64,000 bases of DNA, taken from positions 9,312 to 73,311 of the forward strand of contig JTDE01002897.1 in the NCBI GenBank assembly GCA_014338405.1. The letters are read 5' to 3'. Of the stretch, positions 1 through 13,800 are shown piece after piece. Under the pieces are notes generated by a model. That model searched no databases, had not been told where the DNA came from, and worked only from the letters and a program-made list of their open reading frames with translations. The DNA is from Paragonimus skrjabini miyazakii (Eukaryota; Platyhelminthes; Trematoda; Plagiorchiida; Troglotrematidae). Numbering within the stretch: the stretch's first letter is position 1; each line of letters starts with the position of its first letter. Both the position numbers and the translations under genes were made by a program.

Positions 1-1490
1 GTCGACTCACTGCAGCCCAGGAGACAAACTTTAGGGAAGAACAGGCGTAGGTTTACTCTGGTCGAGGATGTATTGATCAAATTTGTTCTCTTCGTCAAAT
101 TTTGGAGCAGTGTCATGTGTAACGATGTGACGAACTTTTTAGGATTGCTTAAACGCAGGGGTATACTGACCAAGTATGTGAATATACTGCCGGCGCTTTA
201 TTCCCATACTTCTGCTCAGGTTATGGTTTACGGCGAACTGTTCGACTTATTCAGCACCAGCAGCGGCGTATGTCAAGGCTGTCCCCTTTCACAATTTTTG
301 TTCAGTTTCGTCATGGACGAAATAATGAAGGACTGTCTGCGGCACTCGAATGATGCCGATGTGGACCTCCTGCCTGGTGGAAGACTGACTGATCTTGATT
401 ATGCTGACGATAGGATGTTGCTGGTTGACAACTTTCAAGCGGCACAAGCAACGCTAAACGCAATTTCGCATTCTGCTAAGTACCTCGGAATGCGCCTTGC
501 AGCCTCAAAATGCAAAGTGCTTCTGCAAGATTGCTGTGATTACGTAGATTTAATGTTAGCTAATGAAATCGTGGAATTTGTTGACCTGTTTGTATACCTG
601 GGAAGCTGCATCAATGGAGACGGCGGAAGTGTATGAAATGTAATAGAAAGGCGTATCTCCAAGGCTAGGGCGGTGTTTACTAATTTGAGGCACTTATGGC
701 GGCAGAAAGGTGTCTCTCTGAAGCTTAGGGGTCGCGTATATCGGACAACAATGAGGGCTGTATTACTATACGGCAGCGATACCTGGCCCCTCAGGGTAGA
801 GCACGTGAACCGTCTTCAGGTATTTGAACATCGATTTCTGCGTTCAGTCGATTGTATCGGGTGGCACCAACGAGTGAGTGACGAGGAGGTTAGGCACTGA
901 TTGTCAAACGAGTTCTTATGTTCAGTCCGTACACTTGCACCATTTTGGGTGGTTAGGTCATGTACCAAAGATGCCAGCTAGTCGTTTGGCTCACTGAACA
1001 CTCTTTGTGGACGCTGCGCCCGACTGGCGCAAGGCGCGAGGTGGACGGATGATGATTTGGCGTAGACAAATAAAATCGTTCACGAAGGGGTTGGCTACTG
1101 TAGATCGGGTTCGTCTTCCAGGCTGGGGCCCTCGCGACTCGCAGAGTCGGTGGCTTGAGACGTTAGGTGAGATGGCGGCTAACCGAGCTCAGTGGCGTGT
1201 TTGGGTGAGTTGTCTGTAAAGTGAGTGCACTTAATGGCGCGGGGTAGTGAAAGCCGTGCAGAAGCTGTCTTGCTGATGACGTCTTACTTTCACTCACAGC
1301 TCTGTTGTTTGTTTGCAATGTGTAGGCGCCTTGATGTATGTTTGAATGTAGATGTAGCTATTTTTAGCAGTTAGGTCCATTCCCCTCTCCTTTTCTACTC
1401 TCTTCTCACATAGGTTTTATCCCTCGTGGTTGTGTGGCAGTTAAGCATCAGTGTGAACCACCGATGTATTGCTGTCTATGATGATGATGT
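1..1490 (+). mobile_element. RTE-like LINE, family 1, 3' half, decayed
   Basis: Non-LTR reverse transcriptase fragment cut by the window edge. It begins with GRGCIDQI (about 45-75), continues with CQGCPLSQFLFSFVMDEI and LDYADDRMLL, the YADD catalytic motif (about 400-420), then VDLFVYLGSCIN, VLLYGSDTWPLR and VFEHRFLRS. It ends with RARGGRMMIWRRQIKSF and a 3' tail of ATG/GAT triplets (about 1477-1490), the simple-repeat ending typical of RTE elements. It is broken by a TGA at 634-636, further stops near 898 and frame changes near 110 and 1000. The central RT block seen in the copy at 45080-45480 is deleted here. Confidence 0.85.
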
Positions 1491-1619
1491 TATGTTTACT
1501 GGCATTACTCCGGTCACGTATTCACTTTTTTCTTATTGAGTCTTCATATTCACTTTTGCTTAGTTTTGTTCAGCCTCAGTTTCTAATCATAATGTTGCGA
1601 TATTCACCTTCATTTTCAG

Positions 1620-1833
1620 AGGCGAAGATGTACCCGAACCGTCCAAATTTGAACAGGAGTTAATGTTACTTGATGACTTGGAGACAGAAGACGTAGTTCT
1701 TGTGGATGAAAGTGCGACCGTATCGGATGTGAATGTATTGGGTTCTTCACACTGGGCTCGATCTACTCTTCCTCCCTTGCTCGCCAACCAAGATAGCATT
1801 GTATTTCAGCAATTGGATGTCTCACATTACAAG
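1620..1833 (+). CDS. POLD1: POLD1 exon a (first in window)
   Basis: Acceptor TTTTCAG ends at 1619 and donor GTAATT starts at 1834. The first base completes a codon begun upstream. It reads EDVPEPSKFEQELMLLDD and ends DSIVFQQLDVSHYK, matching the acidic N-terminal segment and the FQQLE-x-x-HY block of animal POLD1. There is no ATG in this frame at its beginning, so at least one more 5' exon lies left of the window. Confidence 0.88.
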
Positions 1834-4800
1834 GTAATTTGAAATTGTTACTATGTTATCATCAGAACAATTTATCTCAGTTATAATTGATCTAAACGAG
1901 TTGGCTTTTTAAGCAGAGCGGCTTTTTTTCACATAGAACGCCACAATTTCCGAACAAATGTGTGCATTTATCTCTTATTGGGGAGCTTTTATTTTTAATG
2001 TAACTACTTTGCCACAAACAATAGCATTGATGCCAGTGTACATTAAATCTAGTACCTGGAATGCTGTGTTGGATTCCATGGAAACTTCTCGCTGACAGGA
2101 TTTTTCATTAGATCGCTACGTTTCCAGGTGGTTCAGTTTGGGTCAATCTTTACAAACTTCTGAATTATTGGTTGCTTTCAATTCATCTGTCCTTTAAGTT
2201 AGCCATATTGACTGTGCACACCACTCATTTTGGATGACGACTTCGTACGACAGATTTTGAATGTGTGTGTATCCGGCTAGACAAAGCGAAGTTTATTCTC
2301 AGTCGATTTTTTGTTACTGAAGCTTTAGCGATGACAAGAGAACTAATATATTTATTTTGCTAATTTACTCTTGAAGGCTGTCAGCGAAAACCAGGATTGT
2401 GTTCTCAACATTGTTTTCAGTTAGTGAGATCGCTTATTCTTAAGTCCTACATTCAGCTGTTTCAACATCTTTGAGTACCGTTTGTATCACGTACTACATA
2501 CCGTAATGAGCTTATGAGCTGTGTTGGCTGAATCAATATTTGGATCCAATATTAATTCATTGCGGTATGGCGGTCTGAGGGTATTTGTCGATGGTTTTTC
2601 GGATCGATTTTTTGAATCATTCCGATATAGTTTTTCTTAATAATCCTGTTTTTTACCCTACGATTTGAGAAAGGTGACACCATATTTATTCAAATGTTTC
2701 ACTATCCTATGCATAACACCTATTTGTGATTTGTGTGTGCCACTCTATCTTTCAGGAGGTTGATTCATTTTACTTTCAGGTAGTTTATAAAATGAATTGC
2801 ACCACACTATTTCGTTCTCATCGAATTCATCGTTTGGTTCACCGGTTGCATGTGTTTTAATTTCCACTCCGTTTGTATAGAAGTTATCAATACCCATGTG
2901 TTTTAATATGTTGTTTTTATTTTAACATGTTTGTTTTTATTTATTGTATGGAGTTGCAAAGTAACAAACGTTTTGATAGTGTTGAAAGTTAAGAGTCGTT
3001 TTGTGGCACTTTACTTTTTGGTTGTCAACGGACTGACATCTTACAGTTTAAATGATGTGCTTCACGTGAATGTGTGGGAGTACTCATATCCATTTCAGCC
3101 TAAGTAAGTAGTTCATTCATTCAGAAGATACGCAGTTGTGAAATATTTGAACTTCGGGTTGATCCCTACCAACGACAAAAACATCCTGCTTAAATGTCGC
3201 AGGCGTTCCACCAGTTGGACTACGAAGCCGCTTCAGAAACTCAAAAGTTTCACACTTGGATTTCAGTTGACACATTGGGGCTGTGAGTACCCGAGTCCAA
3301 TTGTGAAATTTCGGAGCTCCCGGTTTGACTTCAAAGCTGAGGGAATGTTTGCCCCCTTTGGGTTTATTCTTTCGAGTCCAGCCTAAGCCCGGATTTGTCA
3401 AAAATGAGTACCTTCTGAAATAATTTCATTTACAGGTTTGAGCTATCAGTCCAATTCATCAGTAGCTCGTTGACGATTTTTCCTGGCTAACCAACTTAGG
3501 CTAACGGTCGTTACCAAAAATATTGCTTAGGCTGACGATAACACGTATCTTGTTATGGTCATGCATGTGGCATTTAAGTGTAATACGTTTGACTGTTTGC
3601 AGTGCTATTTGACATAGTCTTCTTAATCTAACCTTTAATCACCACGACACCCTGTTCTGCAGCATCAAATAGGTCGTTTGCATTGAATGCCAGCTATATG
3701 TTTATGTCTAAATCACGGTAGCTTTTAAAGCTTATTTATACGCCACTGGTCTGAAGACAGACTTAACTCTGACTCAAAACCACGAAAAACAGTATAGACA
3801 AGTGAAAACGTTATGTGTGATGATAACAATATACAGCAAGTCCTTGTTTGGATTTGACCGACCCTGCAGTACCAAGGCCAGTGATCCAGTTAGATGTCTC
3901 AATAACTATCTTCTTGGTGCATGGATTAAAGACAAATCTTCAAGTCTGATAACTCTTCAACATCTATTTCTTCCTCATTCTGTTACCGTCGAGGCATGCT
4001 CATCCGTCTGCCTCTGTGGATGCATGAGATAACGCACTTTGCCTCAGTAGCGCCATATGTAGTGCGTCATGACGACCTGTTTTGTTTGTGTAGTATCACA
4101 CACTCATGCTCTAGTGGTTGCATGCAAACACATGTCTGATGCTAATACACAGCGGTGATCTTGTGTACTTTACCTACTTGTTTATTTGTGCGTATACTTT
4201 TGTGAGTACGTTTCAGTTCCAACAGTTTATTTTCTCCACATTCTAGGGTGAACGATTGGCCGGAATGCCCGGAGCTGCTCAGAGCCCCGTACCCATCATG
4301 CGTCTCTTTGGAGTGACATCCAAAGGCCATAGTGTATGTGCTCACGTTCACGGTTTTGTTCCATATTTCTTTGTTCCGGCTCCGAAAGACTTTTCAACCG
4401 AGCATTTGGGTGCCTTTCGCGATGCACTCAATTCGGCACTTTTACGAGACGGACGAAGCAAGGAATTTGATGGCTTGCAGCATTTGGTTCTCAAAGTTGT
4501 TTGTGAACTGAAGGAGAGTGAGTGAAACTGGGAGGGGAAGTAGGTTAAATTGCGAATGAAACCTAGTACTTGCTCTTTTTTACTCCTTGTAGATGCCTTT
4601 CATTCTTATTGGTATTTTTTGACGTACGTAATGGTTTGCCTTCTGATTCGTTTGCTAGTGCCATTGCCTATGTTTTAGGATGCAGGGTTCGTATGTAGAA
4701 CCTCGTGTGCTACTAGTCAAGCCGTTTGTGCTTACACCTTCTAACACGATGTTTAATCTTGATACGCCTGTTTGCAACTGCGTCTGTACTTTTGTATCTT

Positions 4801-7800
4801 TCGGTCACTCACAGAGAACTGCAATTGACAGGTATTCAGTCATTTGCACTATACTAGAATGTGAATGGGAGACAAGTGGACATTGTACTGAGACACGTTT
4901 TTACCGATTTGAGCTACACCTTTTTGTTGTTCTGGTTGGTCAGTATTGAGAGAAATATATACTTACTCGACCCACATGCTTTACTTCTTTCTCTTCCAGA
5001 TATTTATGGTTTCCATGGTAACCGGAAATTACAGTTTCTGAAAATCACAGTTGCACTGCCTCGTGTGATTGCTTCGGCCAAACGTATTCTGGATAACGGT
5101 CTGGCTTTTGCTGACTATCCTTTTCAAGTGAGTCCATCAGCGTTGTCTACCTTATTGCGATTGTTTTGGTGTAACGACTGTTTGTGCATAATACATCAAG
5201 CTTCTAAAACAATCCCTGAGCATTATTGATACCGATCCATTGGTACAGGTTGTATACACAAAATAATCCTCTGGAGGTTTTCCTCTACGGGAGACCGCTT
5301 CTCTAGAGAGGAAATTCCTCCGGTTTCAGAAGGCTTCTGTTGGATCCTAGAAAAAGTGCCTTCCAGGTACGATCACAGACCACAATCATGGCTTCAATTA
5401 AGTTGGATTGCTCCATAGAGGGACCATACCATTTGTCATCACCATTACTTTCTCGCAATCTGGAGATCAATTTTGTCTGGTAGCTAACCTCTAATAAACT
5501 GTACATCAGTGGGACGCTGTGATCACACATGCTCAGTACTGATTAAATCAGTGATTTTTTTTTACCCATAAGCGTAGCTTGCTTTGTTCTACTCAATCCT
5601 TCGTTCTTCTGTTTTTTTTTGATGCGCTAATCGAGTACGTGGCAGTAGAAAAGACAAACCTATTTCAAAGAAGTCCTTATAATTAATGGATGTTAAGTGA
5701 AAAGTCTTATGCGATAGTTCACGTGGCAAGCAATCATTAGATATTTGAAGTGATCTCAGGCTCTGTCTGTTTTCTGATCGGAAGTCTGATTATGTGAACA
5801 AGTTACTGATTTGAGAACTGTATTCATTTCCGGGAACACCAATGTGGTACTGCGTCATCTTCGAATCACGGATTCCAGGGGGCTTAGACATTGGGGCATT
5901 GTTGTTATTGTTTCTATCATCGCCGACTCGCTCATTTTTGCTTGTAAATCCAGACGGATGTTTTCTATCCTTAAACCCTTTGCTAATTACTGTCTAGTAG
6001 CGCGTATCGATGGTAACCCAGGCCAAAACCTATTATTGTGTACTTGACAACTAACGCCACATTCACTGATCTGTCTCGATTTAATGACTCAGTTGTATAT
6101 TCTTATCGTAATGACGTTTGCTTTGCGGTTGTTGAGTACTGTTATGTGGGTACAAAATTGTACCTTAGGTATAGACACTTTGTCCACTTTACAGACTTGT
6201 ACAATAAAGTCCACCAGCACACGTCGTTGTGTCCGATTTTTTCAACCGTGTTTATATTCTCCCTTAATACTTTTTTCCTCAGTCGTATCCGGCTTTCGAA
6301 GCGAATATTGATTTCGAGATCCGTTTCATGGTGGATTCACAAATGACCGGCTGCTGTTGGGTAGAAGCACCTGCTGGGAGTTACCGTCTGCGAGACTCCA
6401 GTGCATCAGGTGATCCTGGCGTATCGATGCAAACCACTCGTCCCACACCTGGTAGTTCGAACAGTTCTCCTCCAGCGCAATCCAGATGTCAGATCGAGTT
6501 CGACATCGCCTGGGATGCGCTTGTATCCCACGCTCCGGAAGGCGAATGGAGCGCAATCGCTCCATTGCGCGTACTCAGTGTGGATATCGAATGTGCTGGA
6601 AGAAAAGGTTGTTCTTTCATTTACAGTGGATTTTTTCAGACCTAGTCATCACTTTTCCCACAACGTTTGCCGTTTTTTATATCGTTTATTCCTCCTTCTG
6701 CTGCAGGTATTTTTCCAGTTCCCGAACAAGACCCAGTCATTCAAATAGCCACCATGGTTAGCAACTATGGGGACACTACACCATTCATTCGTAATGTATT
6801 CACACTTGGCACGTGTGCGCCGATCGTTGGATCGCAGGTCATATGCCACAAAACGGAACAAGAACTGTTACAGGTTTGTACGGATGTTTGATCGGATTAG
6901 CTATTATTTACTACTAATCATTTGTATTCATTTTTCACTGAAAATGCAGGCAAATTCTGTTCCTTTGACCCATAACAACTATTGTGATGGATAGATATAT
7001 CGAGGAGGCAGTCACTCCGATATGGAGTGAATTGTTCCAAAGCAACCGTGGAGTGTGACTAAAGCCGATAACTTGTTCACCACGAGCAATACGAAGATAA
7101 TCGGCTCGGCGGATGAGAAATGCTAAGTAAGGATACACAGCAAACAAAATTAGCCTTACATACAGAACCACACAGATCTCCTTGCATTCTAGGTGTGAAT
7201 TCTGGTTTATAAATGTAAGCACACGATCGGTACTTTGTATGTACGACTTCCGTAATAGCGATCCTGCTTTATTGAAGATCTTTCACCAGTTGACAAGTGG
7301 GTGCATACTACGAGAAAATGGTATGTGTATAATTTGTCGACTGAGTTCTTGTGCGTGGTTTATGACCAGACAAAATGCATACTGTAGAAACCGAAAGAGA
7401 ATGTTGGTTAGAGTTGGATACCTGTACTGCCGTACAATGCTCCAAACAGGCAGTCGTGATTTACTTTAGGGAGTTAGGCTAAGAAACGTTTTTCTTTCGG
7501 GTACTTACTCCTTGGTGTCATTGCCCTCGTGTAACGCAGCTATCGAGTTTTATCAGCTGTAGTGGTAGTGATAAATATCGATTTTGGAACTGTGGATACA
7601 AAAGTTCAGAAGAAATGCATGCATTGGAACTGGTATATCTCAGGGTCGATCGAAGGCTACGATTTATTGTCAGCAGTTACACAATTTACAAAACTTGTCT
7701 TTAAGACTGTGCCCTGTTTCATTTTGGGTCTCTGCTGCGATAACTCCAATTGGTACATATACTACCAAAGTCGTATGGTGCAGTGCCGACAGAAGTCATC

Positions 7801-10800
7801 ATGGTGTCGGAATCGTGAATGGCAATGTAGTGGCAGCAGTTGAAAATGTTTGCTGGGCGCATATTATTTGTTGCCATTTTCAAAGTTGTACATTGTTGTT
7901 TATTTTTCCTGACTTAACTGAGGTTGGCAATCACTGCAGTGACATAAAGCTTGTACTAGCCCGGTTATCACTAAATACCGTTTGCTAGTTCCGGCACGTC
8001 GAAGTATGAGTTTTTTAACGCACAGATTCCTAACAATTAAAGCAGATAATACTTGTTGGAAACTAAGTAAAATTATCGTGAAGTCTGATCAACTGTATAT
8101 GTATAATGTCTTATAAAACACCACTCTAACTTTTAACTTTCCCAACCTCTCCTTCCATCACCACTGTCTGTTGCTTGCGTGGGAAAGTGGAGGAATAGAT
8201 GAGACAGAGAAGAATAAGAAGAGTGGTCGATACGTCCTTCAGTGAGGACATTAGTAACTCTTTGCATGTACAACCGCATATGAGAAGGTGAAACGGTGGT
8301 TATGTTTTCACGGAAAATGACAAACAATGAGTGCAGTGTAATGCATTGACAGGAAACTTCTCCTTAGTCGATGTGGTGATGAAAGCCGAGAGTGACGGTT
8401 AAACGAGGTAGAACTAATTGTGTATAAATTAACTGACCATGTGCTTCTGTGGCCAGAATCACCGTTCGCCACAACAGTGACAAAAAAACTAACAAAGATG
8501 CTTGCTCTCAAGGGAAGAAAATGGAGTAACCATTGCAAAGAAGATTATGAGTGGGAGTACATGGGTGTTATAGTCAACCGCAGGGTTATCGAGTAGTGCC
8601 ATAGTCATGATTTATAAGTGTATCGGCTGTTCTGGTAGATGGTCTGTAGGTGTGAGTTGTTCAACGGGTAACCTCTTGGTTACCCACACTACATCCACCG
8701 TAGTCACTTTGGCTTGTGCACATTCACACGATCGGCAACTACTCTGCTACTTTCTTAATCCTCTCTTTGGCTGATGGCGTCTCCCGCAGGAGTATCATCT
8801 GGTGGGACTAAGTCATATGTCCATATCTGTATGTACTTGTATATCCTTACACATTGGTCAAAGAATTCTCCTCGTCCTGGAGATTTTTAGATTAATCAGG
8901 AAACAGGCAAAAAATGCAAGCGATCGATTAGTGAGATTACCTCTCCCTTTAAGTCACTGGCATAGTCGGGTCATCACATATGCTTGAAGTGACTCGCCTC
9001 ACTTAGTTTCGGGTGCCCACACGATGCATACTCAGTCAGATCGCAGGATATTTGTACTTCAATGCTCTTCTTACTTTGTCCGGTGGTGGCAGTGACAAAA
9101 CATAATTCGGTCGCCAATAGGGGAGTGTCATCAGCAGACAGGATTATCAAATGCTTACGAATTGTTCTGGAACTATCAACCCTCTAACGGTTTCAAACGT
9201 ATTCCTGCTGATGGAAATCACAAGCCGTTGGTATGCGGTTTACAGAAAGGAATCGAAGTTGACTAATGAAGTATCGACTCTCGGCAAAGAACACTTTCGG
9301 AGAATTGACATTTTCAGGGGTTTGAACGTCAAGCATCTAAAATAACCACTAATGGTGAAACCCACTGTCTTTTGATAGCAACGAAATAGATTCTTTTTGC
9401 TTTGGATGGTTGAGGTTTTTCATTCTTCGGTACTAATAGCACCGGATTAAATAGTAACGTTACCCTTCTTCTAGAATGTCCACGTAAATTTTTAGTAACC
9501 ACTTACTGTTCACTTCACGAGCATATTAGACAAAAATCCAACAGCTGTTTTTCTCACATTTAGTCTGTATATCAAGAGGAATCGACAACAATTTATCTAC
9601 TTCATGTAGAAGACTGACCGTTAGTAAAACATTCATTTCTTAATAACGATAAACTGTGCACTTCCGGGGTTTTTCGGTGGAATAAACAGTACACATAACT
9701 ACAAAACGATTTCTCCAACATGATTGTGGACGAAAAATACTTGGCATGCTTTTCATTCAAGGCTACATGCTCCAATCTGCCACATTAGTCCTTGCGCGGA
9801 TAAACGACGACAGTACAATATTTGAATTTGTGAACTGTAGGAGTGTTATAATCGAAATCACATTTATCAACTAACGTGTTAAGCACGACGCCCAAACTGT
9901 TTGACTTCATTTGTACAAAATCTGGTGCGGATATCCTACAGGTGTATAGATGTCTTCAAGGAGAACGGAATCACGTGTTATTTCAGTAAACGTCATAATC
10001 TGATGTCCGTATAATTCTGAGACGACAGTTTTGACCTATTTTACCATTTTTTCTCCAGCTGTTGAAGAATGACGTGCACATTCTGTATTTACATGTTGAC
10101 ACAGAAATTGATTCAACTGTAATAGGTCGGATATGTAAAAATAGCTGGTGGCCATGTAATTATGGGATCGAATGTACGTGTGGCGTGAATGGTGCTTTGG
10201 CCTACCGGGTGATTAACTCTGCCGATTAACTATTGATGGAAGCCCCTATCTGATTCAGGTGACCATTCAGCAAATCGTGCGTCTTGCCCGCTAATTTAGG
10301 AACGTAATCCCTTCTGCTTGTTTGATTGTATTTTCTTTCCGTTGTTTATTAAACAACCTTTAAAATGCCTGAAATAACTCTTTTTGGGTCTGTTCTCGTT
10401 TAGCATTGGGCCATGTTTGTTCGCCTAGTAGATCCGGATATCATCACTGGTTACAACACTCAGAATTTTGATTTGCCCTACTTGATTAATCGAGCCAAAC
10501 ACTTGAAGGTGGATAGTTTTTCGTTTCTGGGTCGTGTTCGTGGTGCTCGGTCCACTGTGCGGGACGTGATGACACAGTCGAAACAGATGGGTCGCCGGGA
10601 GAACAAATTTACCAACATTGATGGGCGTGTGCAGTTAGATCTTCTCCAGGTAAAGAGTACCTATCCGTTTCGTGGTTTGTTTGCGTTATTTTCTTTGGAA
10701 TTCGATTTGATGCAGTTGCGAAGACTCACAATTTGAAACGGGAGGTTCAGCTTCCTTGAGTGAAGTGACCTCCTATCTTGATATTTGTACCCTAAACCAG

Positions 10801-13800
10801 AATTTGATATACGAATTAACCTGTTTTGCCACGACATAGTGTGTATACGAGAAGCGATTGGGTACAATAAACTCTAAAGTCCTGCTAGAGAGGAACCGGC
10901 AAACGATCAAGAACCCACAATATTGTAAATCATGTCCGTGACTTATGTAATCAGTGCGTGCATGTTAAGATAATCAACACATATTCAGATATACCTCTCA
11001 GTTTCATCCAATCTATAAATTTCCTATGAATTCTTTATTCGGATAGAAATCTAATTTGTACGAGTGGCTCATATTGGTAGATTGCTTTTCAGAAAGTGAC
11101 GTGCATTAGCATTAAGTTTATCATGCACATTAATTTTTCACAACCCCTAAAATCCTTGATCTTCTATTCCCCCAATTTATGAACACGTTGGGTAAGTGAC
11201 TTTTCAGCTTTTGTATATTCATGTTTGTTTGTTTGTATGTAACTGTACCGGGTCGGGTTAGCGTTGTTTCTTTTCTCGATCGGATCTTTTGTTACTGGTG
11301 TTACCTTCATATCGGGTCATTATCTTATACACTGCAGTTACTTCCAAATTTATGTGCAGCTATAATGTTTTTGCCTCTCTCTGTGTATTCCCAGTTTCAT
11401 TCAGAGTATGCGAAATTGATATTGTTTCTTGACATTTGTCTGTCCACTTAAGATAATACTTCGTAATCGACGTGTGCGTTGTTCGTTAAGTATATTGTGA
11501 TGCCTTTATTCACATGCCATTCGAGCTCGCCTGCCCTCTGTTTTTGCCGTTCTTGCGCTATGTAAAGATATATAGTCTACTGCGATTAATAAACAGATCA
11601 GTCATACTCGACGGCAAACGTGATCTATCAGAGTCGTCTAGTTACCTCATTCCTGTTCAGTTTCGACATTGACGAAGTAATAGAAGTCTGACAGTACTGG
11701 TGTATTCATAAGATCTCAGTTAGGGCAGTTGCACTTCACGGCTTCAGCGCGTGAACGTTAGAATTCGAAGGTGTCAACCGAATTATTATGTTTCACCGTT
11801 GATATTTTTATTCGTTCGTTCATACTAGATGGTTTCAGTGGGTTAGTAACGAGAAGGCTAAAATAAGGAATTTTGTCATTGAAGACCAAACAAGTTACAG
11901 TCTAAATCATGAAGATGGATAGGTTTGAATGCCACCATATAGTTTTCTGTTCCATTCAGTCTCGGTGGAAATCATGTGATGAGTAACCGACGATTTAGAA
12001 AATCCGTTTGAAAATAAGTACTGATAAGTCTAAACTGACAAGTCGTATTTATTTCTTCGTTTGAAGTCCCCGTAACTCAGCAGTTCTCTGATTGGGGTCA
12101 TTAAGGGAAGTGGCAGTTTATAAGATTCAGTAGTGTAGATGTTATCAGTATTTCCGAGTCATTTGCGAAGTAAGACGGTGACATCCTCAGGTAAACGATC
12201 TCGAAAGTACTGTCTCACTTTTATTTCTGGTTATGTGAAAGCTTATTATCAGTATCAACCACTGATTGATTGCTTTCACTGATTATGAACAGCGGTCATT
12301 CTGATCGGGTCAATTTTCATTTACTGCACAGTTTGATGGATTCGATTTTGCAATACATCACTACCCGTCTATCTTTGTTAGCTGTAAACTCGCGTTAGTA
12401 CGTAATTTTACCCTAACGAAAACTCGCAAGCCGATAGGAAACTGTATCTAACGTGTTTGTATGTTGTTTTCACAACTTGTCCTCTCTGAATGCTTACTTT
12501 CATCTTCTCCACAGATTCTTTTCCGAGACTACAAACTTCGCAGCTACACACTAAATGCAGTCAGTTACCACTTTTTGGAGGAGCAAAAAGAAGATGTGGA
12601 ACACAATGTGATCACGGACTTACAAAACGGAGATGCTCATAGCCGCCGCCGACTAGCCGTCTACTGCTTGAAAGATGCCTATTTACCTTTACGACTACTG
12701 GACAAATTGATGTGTGTCGTAAACAATATTGAAATGGCTCGGGTGACTGGCGTCCCGCTGACTTATTTACTTACTCGTGGACAACAAGTTAAGGTAAATG
12801 AGCATGAAGACTACACATTTCGGTTCGAAACCCAGTACAGTAAGACTGTGTCAGCTTCCATGTCACAAGCTGCTCATTGATGTGTAAGATACTAGGCTAC
12901 ATGTAAGCTGGATTATACTGTTGGATTGTCCAAGCCTGGCCAACCGGCGATTGAACTCATAACTGTGTGATTGTTAGTCTTTGTCGTTACCAATAAGCTG
13001 TCGTGGACGTAACAGCCTAGCTATCTGTTCAGCTTCTGAATTCGATTGAGTGCATCGGTGGAAGTACAACAACCCATAATGCTGTTTTACACACAAATAA
13101 GGCTATAGATATTATAGCCTAGTTGTCTGTCATGTAAGCGGACTGATGTAACACGCTTACCATGAATCACGCGTTTGTGGGTTTAGATTTCGCAATCTGG
13201 AAAGGGGTTTTGATCTTCACTGTCTTCTGTGGAGAGCCTTTAGAAAGTAAATTATTTGCACTGACAAAATTAAGATTGCAAAATTTAAAAAATAACTTTG
13301 ACAGGCTTTGGATATTCCTTCACTTTGAGGAGGTTTGTGCTCAGTACTGTTTGATTTGATTAGCCCTTCCGGTGTATCGACTGAATGGCTGGTTGGATGC
13401 CAATTAAGATGTTTTCTATACCTGTTACACAACAAATGTATTTACGGGAGAACGGTAATTTCATTTTCCCTCAACCTTCTGTGTTAGTTAAAGTAAAAAT
13501 CAGTTTAATGGTAAACACCGGTTTATTTAATTTTGCAAGGTAAAATATCATCAGAAAGTAAGAAAACCATTAAATAGAGATATTTCCCAGTTCGGCTATC
13601 CGGAGGAAGAGCGAAAACTTGACAGAGCCATATCTGATATAGATGACTCAGCGCACATTGATGCGTAAAGCAGTTTAGACACAGACTGCTTGTCTTGGTA
13701 ATACCATGATGAAAAAGGCAAGTAAACCCCAGTTCTTCTTGATTGGGATTGTGGCTGAATCGATAACGAGGTTTCCAGATTTCATTTGAAGGCTGTCCAG

